DNA of 64,000 bases from Citrus sinensis (lineage: Eukaryota > Streptophyta > Magnoliopsida > Sapindales > Rutaceae): positions 27,867,001-27,931,000 of the forward strand of contig NC_068564.1 in NCBI RefSeq assembly GCF_022201045.2, read 5' to 3'. Shown piece by piece: positions 50,116 to 61,817 of the stretch. Both the position numbers and the translations under genes were made by a program. The notes beneath the pieces are model-generated. The model made no database searches and was not told the DNA's origin. It saw only the letters and a program-made list of their open reading frames with translations. How positions within the stretch are numbered: the stretch's first letter is position 1; every line of letters begins with the position of its first letter.

Positions 50116-53100
50116 TTACAATATAATATCGTCATTAAATATATCAACCGCAATCTTCTTTCTAAAGTACTCGACATGACTAGCGTTAAACTCCAATCTA
50201 AGCCCGAACATTAAATACATCGTAACCATCAATACAAAAACACCGCAATCGCCAGTTCCGGGCTCTTGTTGTGGTGCGCTCTTAACTGCGATAACTTTCC
50301 ACGGGTCTTCACTCCGCAACTCCGGTCGGATATTGTAGAAGCCAACATATTCCAACCATCGAGGGAATATAACTTCAAGTGGCTTGAATTTCAACTTGTA
50401 CCTTTTGTCGTCGCGATTTGAGAGTAATGAGTCATAAATCCAGACTTTATTTTTCCGAAAGTCAACTCGTGCTAGTACCCAATGCGCGCCGTCCAAGTTA
50501 ACAGGGATGAGTAACTGCATATAACAATTGAAAAACATGTTCGTTATGTATGAAATTAAAATACAACAAAGAAATAGCAACAACTTGAATATTTTCATTA
50601 TATAGCATGTGAAATGTAATAAAACACATACCATATCGACATCCGTCATTGATTTAGACATTGTGTGCTGTCACCCACAAAGATAACTATTCAAGCGGTC
50701 GTCGAATACCATTGAATCGACTGCACAATTCCTGTTATTCCATAACTGATTCAAGAACACCTAATACATAGATAACCAAGAAATGCATAAATTAATAAAA
50801 CTTAAATTTTTATAATTTAATAAAATTTATAAGTTTTGTCGGCACGTTACTCAAAAAAATGTGTCAGTATGTGTGACACGTTGGAGTAAGGCATTTGGAT
50901 ACTGCCGTTGTTTCTCGCTAATCAAGCGGAGATACTCGTGAATATGCTGTAGAGAAACAGAAATATTACGAGTTTTTAAAAAAAAAAATTATACACAAAT
51001 CCACAACAGTATACACCACGAGGAAATTATAAATACCTCATCGCCTAGCCATCCCATCGAAGCTGTCCCCAAAATTATTTGAAAGAATGACAGCGGGTGC
51101 TGGACTCTCCGGCGGACTCTGCTATCACCAGTGAACCATCGATCAAACTCAGCAAACAGACTAGAGTCCTTCAATCCTCTCAGTGGATTTACATCCACAC
51201 TCGTACTCATGTCAATCGTATGCTCCATGATTTGGGGTCGAGGTAAAGCCCGGACGTTCTGTCCTCACCTGACCGGAGGAATCATGTAAGGACTGTTATA
51301 AACATACGACGGTATGTACGCGCGGCCGAACTTACTAACGCCCGGAGGCACCTATGTGAACACCTGCACGCTCTCCCCACTTACATCCCCGTAGAAACTA
51401 TACAATGACGTGGGCGTAGACAAATTTTCATTGCCCACGTCAGTATACACTCCAACGTCATCCGGGGACTATACATTCGCCAAAAAGAGCATATTAAATA
51501 ACTATCAAATTAAAAGTTAAACGAACATTATTATTAAATTTAAATTAGCTTACCGCATACGAGCGTGCAGTGGGAGAATCCTTATTTGGACGTTTAGAAA
51601 ATGTGTCGATGAAGCCAACAACGGTTTCTTTAAAATCTTTTAATTCTGACTTTATTTCATACACGTTACGATCAATTTTATCCAGCCGTCGTTGTACGTA
51701 ATCATTAAACTGCTTTGTCCTCGACTATTACAAAATAAAAAAATAAAACTTTAGAATAACAATAAAAAAAAATAATTTATAAAAAAAAATATCGTATATT
51801 ATTTCTAACCTCAGAATCCCGTGCGTCATCAGAGTTGTCTGTTTGATGCTGGTGGTCATCAACAACCACCTCATCCTCAAAGGTGTCATGCCCCACCTCA
51901 TCCTCAAAAATGTCATGACGCTGCTCTGGTATTGGGTTTGGTATGTCGTCATGATCGTCATGCTCGTCTGATTGCCTTGTAACCGACGGCATCGCGTTGA
52001 TTGAGGGTTGGTGCTGTATAAAGTATCATTTAAAATTAGTAAATGAAAAGTCAAAAATTTCGATTAACAAATTTTTAGTGCTTAGAGTATACCGACCTTA
52101 TGAACCCAGTCTGGAATGCTTGGCAAGTAATCATTCACAGAGAGCCAATAATTTCTGCTACTCTCCTTTGAATTTGGCTCAAGAGTTTGTAAAACGTCCC
52201 CCTTCCATAAATTCAATTTAAAATTTTAAGTAAGTATACATAACTTAAATTTAGTAAAGTTAAAAAAAAAAGTAATACATATTACTTACAAGACGAGACT
52301 CGTCGTTGAAGAACGAATAAACCTCCGCAAAGTTGATTCTCGAAGACGCCATGGGCTTCCATTGCAGAATGCGGGGAATCTTATTCTTCGTTTTGACGAC
52401 CCATGTTGATGGCAACCCTCCGATTGCTTCGTAAATCCAAGCCTACAACAACCAAAGTGAAAAATCAAATAAAACAACTATCAAATATTTAATACTATAA
52501 AACTTATTAATAAACAAAAAAAATAGCACCTGAACCCCACACGTAAAGCCGTAAAGATTGTATTTTTCAATATTATGATCTGGATTTTTCAACCGAGTCT
52601 TCTTAAATTTCTCGTCTTTCTCGAACAGTGCATTGTCAAGACTCTCGTAAATCATTTCCCACGACAATAGACCCCATGGACGCTTTCGGAAGTACTGTAT
52701 ATCATCAACTTGGTCAAGCCAATCGAAATTAATTTGACAGTGATTTTTTCTTGCATTTAGTACTCTGTCCGCAAAATAAAACAGCGCAATCTTTAGTGCG
52801 TCCATATCGTCAATTTCCTCGAATTTCAACTCCTTAAATACTACATCGAATTGCTTCACATTAATCTTACGATGCACACCACCAAAATACGTATTCCGTA
52901 GCCTCTGCTCTATTTCATCATTTTTTTTATTGGTATCAACACCAAATGAAAGTCCAGTAACCAAGCACCATTCGACAATTGACAAGCGAATCAAATGCTT
53001 ACCAATTTGAAACCATAACTGATCCTCACGGCTATCTTCTTCATGGGCCACTTGCCGCAGTAGAAGATTGTGCAAAATTACCCCACTAAATGGAAAACTT

Positions 53101-53288
53101 CGACATTCCAAGAAATGCCCAAATATATCCTTTTTGAACATACGCAACTGCAGGTTTGTTAATTTTTCCTCAATGGCTTTAACGACCGAAGATAACATAC
53201 ACATGCTCAAAACTCGACCAGGAAAGTGATCATCATAACGAAAATACATCTTGCCTACTTCAATATCCGGTGATTCTGATTTCGCCAT
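50116..53288 (-). CDS. Transposon-borne DUF1985 plus Ulp1 (C48) protease
   Basis: Multi-exon minus-strand gene. Exon 1 (52530-53288, 253 codons from MAKSESPDIEVGKMYFRYDD) and exon 2 (AWIYEAIGGLPSTWVVKTKN) form a DUF1985 domain. A central, variable part follows in several exons, including an acidic Asp/His-rich one (51777-51992) and RRLDKIDRNVYEIKSELKDF. The C-terminus (50116-50514) is a Ulp1 fold with the catalytic set visible: His in DGAHWVLARVD, Asp in WIYDS, Gln and Cys in QEPGTGDCGVF. Family knowledge: Ulp1 enzymes cleave SUMO or related modifiers; the transposon copies have no proven role. No stop breaks the exons I could place, but the middle exon joins are uncertain. Confidence 0.8.
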
Positions 53289-53369
53289 GTATCTGTAATA
53301 TTTATAAAATTATTACATTACATTTACAAAAAAAAAAAAATTAACTCGTTACAAAAAAAAAAATCTAAG

Positions 53370-53448
53370 TTTTGGTGCGACAGCGCCTGCTATCGCACCA
53401 GATTTGGTGCGACAGCGCCTGCTATCGCACCAGATTTGGTGCGACAGC
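53370..53448. repeat. Right subterminal palindromic repeats of the Mutator element
   Basis: Two and a half units of about 32 bp: ttggtgcgacagcgcctgc followed by tatcgcaccaga, then a partial unit ending gcgtgcc. It mirrors the array near the left end. Confidence 0.85.
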
Positions 53449-53520
53449 GTGCCGCGAATGGGCGCGCGCTGCTGCCCAGCGATGGGCGCGCGCGCGCGCC
53501 CTGCCCCCCTCCCTCCCCAC
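53449..53520. repeat. GC-rich CpG cluster with (GC)n run
   Basis: A strongly GC-rich patch inside the element with alternating gcgcgcgcgcgcgcc near 53485-53499, unlike the AT-rich DNA around it. Confidence 0.75.
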
Positions 53521-53940
53521 CCGCAAAATTAAGCACAATCACTCCAAAATCGAAAACAATACTCCCAAACACCACCAACCACCACAAACATCATCACCAC
53601 CACTATTAATCTCAAGCTATAACTATTATTATTCTAAAATCTCATTTTAAATTAATGAAAATAAGAAAAATGACTAACCTAGGTTTTGTTGAAGGTTGTA
53701 GATCGGATGCCGGTGAGAGATGGAGCTGCTGCCGACGAGGGATGATGTCGCCGCCGATGATGGGAGTTGGATCGGTTTGGGAGAGATGAGTGAAAGGGAG
53801 TGTTGGGGAAGAGATGAGGGAGGGGTATTTTGGTCTCAAATGTTGTTTTATGGCTAATGTTGATAGAAATATTTTTGGGGGGTTAAGATGAAAAAAAGGG
53901 AAATTTTTTTGGTTATTACTGTAAATTTCCCCTTCTTTTT

Positions 53941-54300
53941 CAAAAAAATAAAAAAATGTGAACAACATTACGTATATTAATGCATCTTAATACTCTTCAA
54001 AAAAAAAATGCATCTTAATATAAAAAAAAAAAAAGTAAAATAACTAAGATTCATTTATTTTTAATTTGGCAATCTATAAGATTCCGACTCCAAACGCCAC
54101 ATTACCTTTAGTCACCGTGGAAAAAAAAAATAATAATAATAAAAGAAATGCAACTTTCAAAATTCAAACCTTCGCATCCAAGCTTGGTCCTTCATAGATA
54201 CGACGGCGTTTCGATCATCTTCTTTCGCCGATAACAAACAACTGGACTCGACGCTCAAAAACTCTTCACACATCCAAGAAAAAGGCTCAAGCGAAGGGGC
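53941..54300 (+). promoter_or_regulatory. LIP5 upstream region, abutting the transposon
   Basis: Only 360 bp separate the transposon's right target duplication from the LIP5 start codon, so the element has inserted in or next to the LIP5 promoter. A duplicated atgcatcttaata lies near 53980-54020. Confidence 0.55.
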
Positions 54301-57300
54301 ATGGCGAGCGAAACCGAGCCAGCGAAGTTGCTGTTACCGTACCTACAACGAGCCGATGAATTACAAAAGCACGAGCCTCTCGTCGCTTACTATTGTGAGT
54401 TGTATCACAGTTTTTAAAACCCTAGGTTTTCGTTACAATTGGATTGGTCACTGGATATTGTGTTTTATTTTTACAACCGACGCCGTTTTATGAGCTTTTT
54501 CGCTTTGTTTATTAATCATTTAGGTCGATTATATGCGATGGAGAGAGGATTGAGGATTCCACAGGGCGAGCGGACCAAAACCACTAATTCTCTCCTTGTC
54601 TCTCTCATGAACCAGCTCGAGAAGGTCAATTTTTCGTATTTCTGATTAATTTCATATGCTGTTTGTGTAATCAAATTTATTTATTTTCTTATTCGAAGTT
54701 TATTTGTGATAAGATGGAGTTGATCATCTAGTTTTTGAATTTTGAGAGAAGTGAGTATGGATCATTGATGTGTTTAGTCAACCAGGTATGTTTGTTTTTT
54801 GAGAAAACGAGGGAGAGAAAACGGGTGTGGAAATTTTTATTCATTAAATGTAATGAAAAGTCACTTCTGATTGTGTGAAGCCGATGCAATGTTGGGTTGA
54901 GTTGTAGTAATGCTGCACTAGTACTGAGGCTCTGGATCATTATTGAGTTACCCGGTGCCGAATCTGTATGTGCAAAAACAATTGTTGGGATCCGCTTTGC
55001 AGCTTAAGCTATTTTTGAGTGTTTCTGCTGCCTGTAATGCCCTCACATTGTTTAGAAGATTTTAGTTTACAGTGACGATTTTTTTTTGGATAGATATGAA
55101 CTGTTTGCTTGGTTGTTATCTAATGTTTTTAAGAAATCGAATGGTTTATGTAGTTTTGAGCTGTGGAGCTTCCTTTTGGTTATTTCATTTCATTGACTTT
55201 TCTGAAAATGCTCACCTTGTGACTGTTATTCAGTTACATGTAAATTCGAGGCTGTAAACTTATAATATATTTATTCTCTTCCATATTTATGGTTCCTTTC
55301 GTCACTATGTATTTTTCCTAATTGGTGAGAATGATACCGGTCCTTTGCAGGATAAGAAGTCATTGAAGTTGGGGCCTGAAGACAGTTTGCATCTGGAGGG
55401 ATTTGCTTTGAATGTTTTTGCCAAGGCAGATAAGCAAGATCGTGCTGGACGAGCAGACTTGTATGACAAACTTCAATCTTTTTTTATATGGCTTTTTACT
55501 TTTTGACATTTGGTCCTTATGATGCCTCAATACTACCTGTAGCATTAACCTTGTTTGCATAAGCATCTGGATGTCTATATCTCTTATTTTGAGGCATTTG
55601 TGGAACCAAGTAACTCATATCCTGAAGTTCATTCTTTGCTTGTTTGTATGCACTTCATGCTTAGCTGGACCTACAAACTCAGGGATTAGTGGGAATTTGT
55701 TCGTGCTTTGTTGGTAACCAGAAGGATGTGTGTAATCTAGTGTGCATGTAAATGCAAGGTTAAAAATGGTTTAATTTGGAAGAGATTCAAGAGAACATGT
55801 CAAAATCAGAATGACAAATGATGTTAATATGAGTCATATGACTCAGGGCAGGTACTGGTCCTGTAATTCACTGGTGTTAAAGGCTATCTTTGGGCTCCAC
55901 CTATCATCGAGTGTCATTGGCAAACTCTAGTGTTGTATGTTGAGTGTCTTATTCATGTTATTTCTTGTGCTAGCTCTACTTTTTCTATATTGGTATTTCA
56001 TGAGAAGTTTGTTTATTTCTGTACTTGATTCAGGAATTAATGCATGATTGTTACAGGAATACTGCTAAAACATTTTATGCTGCGAGTATTTTCTTTGAGA
56101 TCCTAAACCAGTTTGGTGCACTTCAGCCCGATGTGAGTTTTATGGTCTTACTATTATCCTATCAAAGCTTCATCTTCTCAAATTTTTAGGTTTATGTTAC
56201 CTGAATTTAAATGATTTTTGCAACTTTACTTGACATTTACTCTGATATAATTGGCTCATTTATGCTTTTATGGAAATCTTTTTCAGCTTGAGGAGAAACA
56301 GAAATATGCAGCTTGGAAAGCTGCAGATATAAGGAAAGCCATGAAGGAAGGAAGGAAACCTGTCCCAGGCCCTCCTGGTGGGGGTGAAGATCTATCAATT
56401 CCACCAAGTACGCCTGGTGTTTCATATGTATGTTTCTGAACTGAACATATATATATTCTTGAGTTTGTTGAGTAAAACAATGCATATGCACATTATGCTT
56501 GCACCTTCTTTTTTGCCTTTTGGCTCCTTCCTAATGACAAAAACTGATTATGGTAAAGGAGGAGAACTCTGGATGAATAGGATGTAGTCGCACATATAAT
56601 AATTTTGGCTTCTTTGTACGTGAACATGATGATTAGGAAAAACATGCTGCTGTTCTCGGTGGGTCTTTAACTCTATCTACTTTTGCAGGACATTGGAACG
56701 AGTGAAACACCAATTAAGGGTCCTGGATCTGATTCTGATCCATCATCTCAGTTCCCTGATAGACTTGATCATTATTCTGCAAATGTTTCACCGCCATCTC
56801 AGTTCCCTGATAGACTTGATCATTATTCTGCAAATGTTTCACCGCCACCTCAGTTCCATGACAAAGTTTCCAACCAGCATTCATCCGATATTCCTCCACC
56901 ACCTCCTACCCATGATTTTCATCCAACTTCATTGAACAGATCAGATAGTTCTTCATACTCTCACCCTAGTTCAGGTTACCCTACTCATGATTTTCATCCA
57001 CCTCCCCCAGCTAACAGATCAGAGAATTCTACGTATTCTCAGCCATACCACCATCAATACTCTCAAGAACCCCAGCAACATTTGCCTCACAATTACCCAT
57101 CTCAAGAAAATCCCACATACAATTACCCCAACTTCCAGTCTTATCCAAGTTTTACTGAGAGCAGTATCCCATCCATCCCGTCTCATTATCCTTCTTACTA
57201 TCAAGGCTCTGACATTCCCTACTCTCCCCAATCGGCTGTTCCTGCTCCCACTGCAAGTTATCAGTTAACTTCTGAGTACTCTTCAAGCAGTAGAAATGGG

Positions 57301-57495
57301 ACTATCTCAGAACCTCCCCCGGCACAAAAATATCAATATGACAGCAATTATCAACCCCTGCCTGAGAAAATCTCTGAGGCACACAAGGCTGCGAGATTTG
57401 CAGTTGGAGCCTTGGCATTTGATGATGTATCAGTTGCTGTGGACTACTTAAAGAAATCACTTGAACTGCTGACAAATCCATCTGCCGGTCAATGA
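54301..57495 (+). CDS. LIP5: LIP5/VTA1-like regulator of the Vps4 ATPase
   Basis: Six or seven exons give about 435 residues. ATG 54301 starts MASETEPAKLLLPYLQRADE. N-terminal tandem MIT-like helices: LQKHEPLVAYYCRLYAMERG, LHLEGFALNVFAKADKQDRA, TAKTFYAASIFFEILNQFG, KYAAWKAADIRKAMKEGRKP. A long Pro/Ser/Tyr-rich linker follows with a 17-residue tandem duplication, and the C-terminal VSL-type Vta1 helix pair closes it (ISEAHKAARFAVGALAFDDV, AVDYLKKSLELL). Family knowledge: it binds Vps4/SKD1 and stimulates ESCRT-III disassembly in multivesicular body sorting; plant LIP5 also matters in stress and immunity. Arabidopsis counterpart At4g26750. Confidence 0.93.
56746..56847 (+). repeat. 51-bp tandem duplication in LIP5 coding exon
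   Basis: Two nearly identical 51-bp units encode SQFPDRLDHYSANVSPP twice. A third, decayed unit follows (PQFHDKVSNQHSSDIPP). It keeps the reading frame. Confidence 0.9.
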
Positions 57496-58905
57496 ATTGT
57501 GTTTTTCCTGGCTTGGTCTTTTCTGTTGATGTTTCATCCTTTGTTTCTGGCTATTAAATGGTTTGATCTGTAAAGTTCATCGGACGCTTGCAGAAACGAA
57601 GGTTTAGCCACCGATGTGAATGAAAGATCTTGATATTTTCCTTACAATTTGGATGTTCTGATTCTTTTGTTAGAAACTTGGTTTGTATTACAGGATTTTG
57701 AAACATGTATATATACAGGAATGTGTCTGCCTATAATCTCTCTGAACAAAACCTTGTTTCTATTTGGAAACCACTTATGTGCGACTGAGATACGATGGTT
57801 TTTAAGCAACGCTTTTTCCTTGCAATGATTTTTGAGGGACTCCGTTCATACACGGTTTCTACTTTCGTGTGTTTGTCTTTTGTTCATTAATTTCTCAATA
57901 GCAACTTTTGTAAGTGTTCATCAAAGGATATGCATGAAGCCAAAAAGTTGAAAATGTAATGGAAAGATAAGCAGGGAAAAAGCTGGTCTGCTGGCGTTGC
58001 CTTCAAAAGAAAGTGATTCAAGGGGAAATGAAGAAACGCAGGCTCACCAAAAACAGCAAAAAAATTCCCTTTATTATTGTTATTATTGTAGTAGAAAAAT
58101 GAGTGTCTTAAATAATTGTACAAGCTGAATAGCTGATGTAGTAAGATATGATTGGTTGATGGGAAATAAATCATTATAGTATTGTTTTTTGAGGTATCCG
58201 AGAATGATACATGAGGCTACAATGTAAGAAAGGAAAATGATATCGGAATAGAATGAATATTAATTGGAAATTGGCATGTTTGATATTCTATGTGATACTG
58301 GTAGGAAGATTCAGCTTCAATGTCTTGGAGAGGAGAAATTCGAGATTCCCCCTGATATACTCTAGTCTCTACAGAATCTCTGCCTGTAGAGACAGTAGGA
58401 TGATGCAACCGAGAGAATCATCGTTAATGTTTCTAATTTTATAACTGAATGTAATAGCTGTCAGCTGTAGCAAACAAGAGCAATTTCCTTAACACCAACT
58501 AAAACATGAAAGTTGATAATTATGATTTAACATCCTACAATAGTTAAAGTAAACCAAGGGCTTTGACATTTCAGGGGTTTTGTCTCATTTGCTCTGTATG
58601 GTATGGATTAACATTGTCGATTATACTAAATCTTGCCTTCATCACCAGCTATGCTAAGAGTTATCTGGTGGATAAGCCAAAGGGACTTTTGTCTTCCATG
58701 TTCAACATAATTTAAAGGTTGATTAGCTGACAGTCTAATCACTATTTCAGAGAATCAAAAACATTCGGATAATACAAATATTACTTCAGGATATGATGAT
58801 GATAACTATGCTCACTTTCAATGAAAATCCTGTCATCTTGGAGAGCCCGTCAAGATTTTTACCATATAAGGTCATTTTACACACAAGAAACTTCGGAAAG
58901 AAGGA
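57496..58905. other. LIP5 3' flank and upstream region of the next gene
   Basis: No further gene found. Short open frames on both strands near 58217-58444 overlap each other and look like chance. Confidence 0.45.
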
Positions 58906-59388
58906 ATGGGAGCAGGCTTCTCTAGTTCCGGGCGATCTTCAAGCCCCCAGAAGCTGCCTAAGAAATATCTAAGTGATCAAAATTCTGTCCTAGCATCGTC
59001 CATTATCAACTTCATGAAGCCTGGATGCTTATGGACAGATGAAGAGAACAAGCAGCATCAGCCGGTAAATGAGGCGAAGCTGCGTACTTTAGAGGAATGG
59101 CTCTTAGCTTCACCAAGCTTGAACAAGAATAGCAGCAGTGGGGGTGAATACTATGTGTTCAAAAACTTTTCTCCCAAGGTTCATTTTCATCGGTCTTTAT
59201 ACGCAGATAAAGCAGATTACACGTCTAACTCACTTGAAGGATTACTGAAACTTGATGAAGTTGAAAAAGAGGAGCTTAGAGCAAGCAGCCAAAGTGGCAA
59301 GACAAAGAAGAGGGTGAGGTTCAAATTACCTGAAGAGGCTGATATATTCATATTTTATTCACCAGCAGAAGATGAATTCTTAAAGTAA
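58906..59388 (+). CDS. Small plant protein with N-myristoylation-type start
   Basis: Single-exon frame of 160 residues, ATG 58906 in context ggaATGg. It begins MGAGFSSSGRSSSPQKLPKK: Gly at position 2 and Ser at 6-8 fit N-myristoylation, and the basic stretch would help membrane binding. The middle has SSIINFMKPGCLWTDEE and LRTLEEWLLASP; near the end KTKKRVRFKLPEEADIFIFY forms a basic-then-hydrophobic block often seen in short plant proteins of unknown role. No membrane span, no known catalytic motif. I do not recognise the family. The long protein-like frame supports a real gene. Confidence 0.7.
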   Translation: MGAGFSSSGRSSSPQKLPKKYLSDQNSVLASSIINFMKPGCLWTDEENKQHQPVNEAKLRTLEEWLLASPSLNKNSSSGGEYYVFKNFSPKVHFHRSLYADKADYTSNSLEGLLKLDEVEKEELRASSQSGKTKKRVRFKLPEEADIFIFYSPAEDEFLK

Positions 59389-59951
59389 CTTAGTATGCTC
59401 CGTAATCAACGTAATTTAAGCCCCTGTATATTTCAATCAAACCTCTTGGTACGATGAATCAAAGCCTATAACATTGAAATGAAAGTACCATCAAATTGTG
59501 CGGTCTCTTGTTCGAGTTAAATTCAATATATTTAATTTATAGTTCGTTTAATATCCACTTCAAGCAAAAACACGTAAAATAACCACTTGTTTCAGCTGCA
59601 ATTTGCTTTTGGGTTAAATGCTGCTTTTGGAAAGAAGCAAAATCTTTTTTTTTTTTTTTTTCATTTTGTAACTAAAATAACGACCATCATACCTTACCCT
59701 TCTCCTTCAAATTAAATAACTGAAAGTGAGGGATTACAAAATTTTAAAGTACCTAAAATCAGCGGCCTTAAAAAGTTACATGGGCTTGGATTCAAGAAAA
59801 CACAAAGTCTCAAGGTCCCACATGTATAAAGGTCACTACACACTTACATAATCATACATAAATGACACACAAAATACAGTCTTAATAAGGACATTAAAAA
59901 AAAAAAAGACTATTTCCATTTTATTTTTTTTCCTGTTGGATACCCTTTTTC
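59389..59951. other. Intergenic between two facing 3' ends
   Basis: No gene. T run near 59646-59661 and A run near 59897-59908. Confidence 0.5.
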
Positions 59952-61786
59952 TTAAGCAAAAGAAAGGGATGCAACTATATGGAAAAATTGTAGTTGCTCT
60001 ATTAACTCTTTAGCATAGCAACTGCCGCGGCGCTCCACCCGTTTAAACAACTCTTCACTCAGCTGATCACCAATGTGGGCATCCACAAGGACGCCAGCTA
60101 CACTCCGGCAGCTATTGGCGAGGGCTTGGCCCACCTCGGCTGCATCGTCCGGCTGTTTAACCACCAGAGGACTTCCTCCTTTGAAAACCTCTAGCTTGTT
60201 GATGACAAATGAACCATTAGCTTCAACCACCTCCTTGAATTCTTGTAAGCTTGATGCATAAACCGGTATGTTGAAAGAGTCACGTTTTTCACCAGTAATA
60301 AGGCCCTAAAACATTGATGCAATGTCGAAGTTAGTGCCTAGCCCAATTAAAAGAGCCTGAAGGCCCAAAATAGATAAAGGAATAAAGCTAACAAATCCAT
60401 GAATACCTAATCATAATCTATGGACCATTATTGATTATGGTTGTTGTTTAAGGGACATGGTAATACGTTAATGTACTCTAAAATTTAATTGTTTTGAGGA
60501 CAAATTTGGGCCCTCATAAATTTCAACGTTATCTGATCAACCTTGCTATGATATATGATGATGATTGTGTTGGGCAACATCCATCAACCTATTGATTTAC
60601 TACGGTGGTCAGTTAAATTAGCACACATCCACTTGACTTGGCAGTGTTTATCATACTGCCGACAAGAGGATTGACACATGGGCGGCTAGATTCTACTGCG
60701 GGGAGTGTATCGAACGGCTAGGATTGATCTGGGTTGATCATGATCACTGACGAGGACCGGCTAATGAGCCCAAGCACACCTAATCATAGCTACCCTTTAT
60801 GCATGGTGTATTATTATTGCATTTTGGTCTGCCAACAAAAATAAAATGCAAAACAAAGACCCAAGTCCAAAAAGAAGTTGCCCTAATCACCCACACAGAG
60901 GCTCATGAGATGAAAAGCTTAAAAATCGAAATGTGGTTGTGATGATGATGATGATTACCTCTTGGACAAGATCATTCCAAGCATCCTGAAAGTGGGTCCC
61001 AAAAAGAATCCCAGGCCCACCTTGGTCTGTGGGGTCCGCTGAAGTCCTGCCTAAGCAGACAAGAAACATGGACCCACATCTTTTCATCTCTTTTGATCTT
61101 GCTCCAAGAAATGCTGCCAAGTCCGTTTGGAATTGTTTCTTGTATGCATTTGCTGTGTGCTCATTTGCACCGTGTATGTACACTTTGCCTTTATTGTACG
61201 CCATTGATCTCTTATCAAGAGCACTCTCAGGCACCTGTTTCATGCAAAGTTATTCTTTAGTGTGTAGTACAACCTCAAATTGATTTTGTCACGGTAAAAG
61301 GCACTTTCCAAGGAATGCTTCTAAACATAGAACAATGATGTGGTGCGCCGGTTATTATACGTGACGGGTCACATGTCACTTGATTATTAATCGAGCTATT
61401 AAATATCAATTGATAATTAAGTGATATGTAATCTGTCACGTACATTACAGGCACAACAGCGTCTATCTAATTAAGTATCTCTAAAATTATTAGTTGAATT
61501 TAATTATTACTATTTATTATTTTGTCATTTTCTTACTGTAGAACAAAAGCAAAAAGTAATTTGAGTGATTTTGAAAAGAGAAACAGCTGCTTGTAAAATT
61601 CTGCCAATTGAGGACAATTTTGCTAAATGCTGCAACTTTTTGACCTTCTAAAAGCTGGCACAAATTCAGAGTTTGAGATCATTCATTTTGACTCTTAATT
61701 GATTTGAATACTAAAAAATTTCTTGTCTAATACAATTATAATTTACACCCGAAAAATCAGCCTAGGGAACGAACTACTACTACTGC

Positions 61787-61817
<31 letters not shown>

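Larger units (their letters stand above)
46804..53931. mobile_element. Mutator-like element with Ulp1 protease gene
   Basis: A 7,128-bp DNA transposon with both ends visible. Termini are gggaaatttac and its complement, in inverted repeats of about 80-85 bp; the inner block tttctatcaacattagcca lies exactly 62 bp from each tip (46866-46884, 53851-53869). A perfect 9-bp target duplication, cttcttttt, lies at 46795-46803 and 53932-53940. Cargo: a MuDR-type transposase (+) and a DUF1985/Ulp1 gene (-), tail to tail. Family knowledge: Ulp1-bearing Mutator elements are known in several angiosperms (Kaonashi/KIAM-like, CUMULE). The intact ends and target duplication suggest recent to moderate age, although the transposase is broken. 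Confidence 0.93.

Noticed and set aside
57887-58174. 95-codon minus-strand frame after LIP5
   Set aside because: Contains an Asn run from an (att)-type repeat, no recognisable domain and no good start context.
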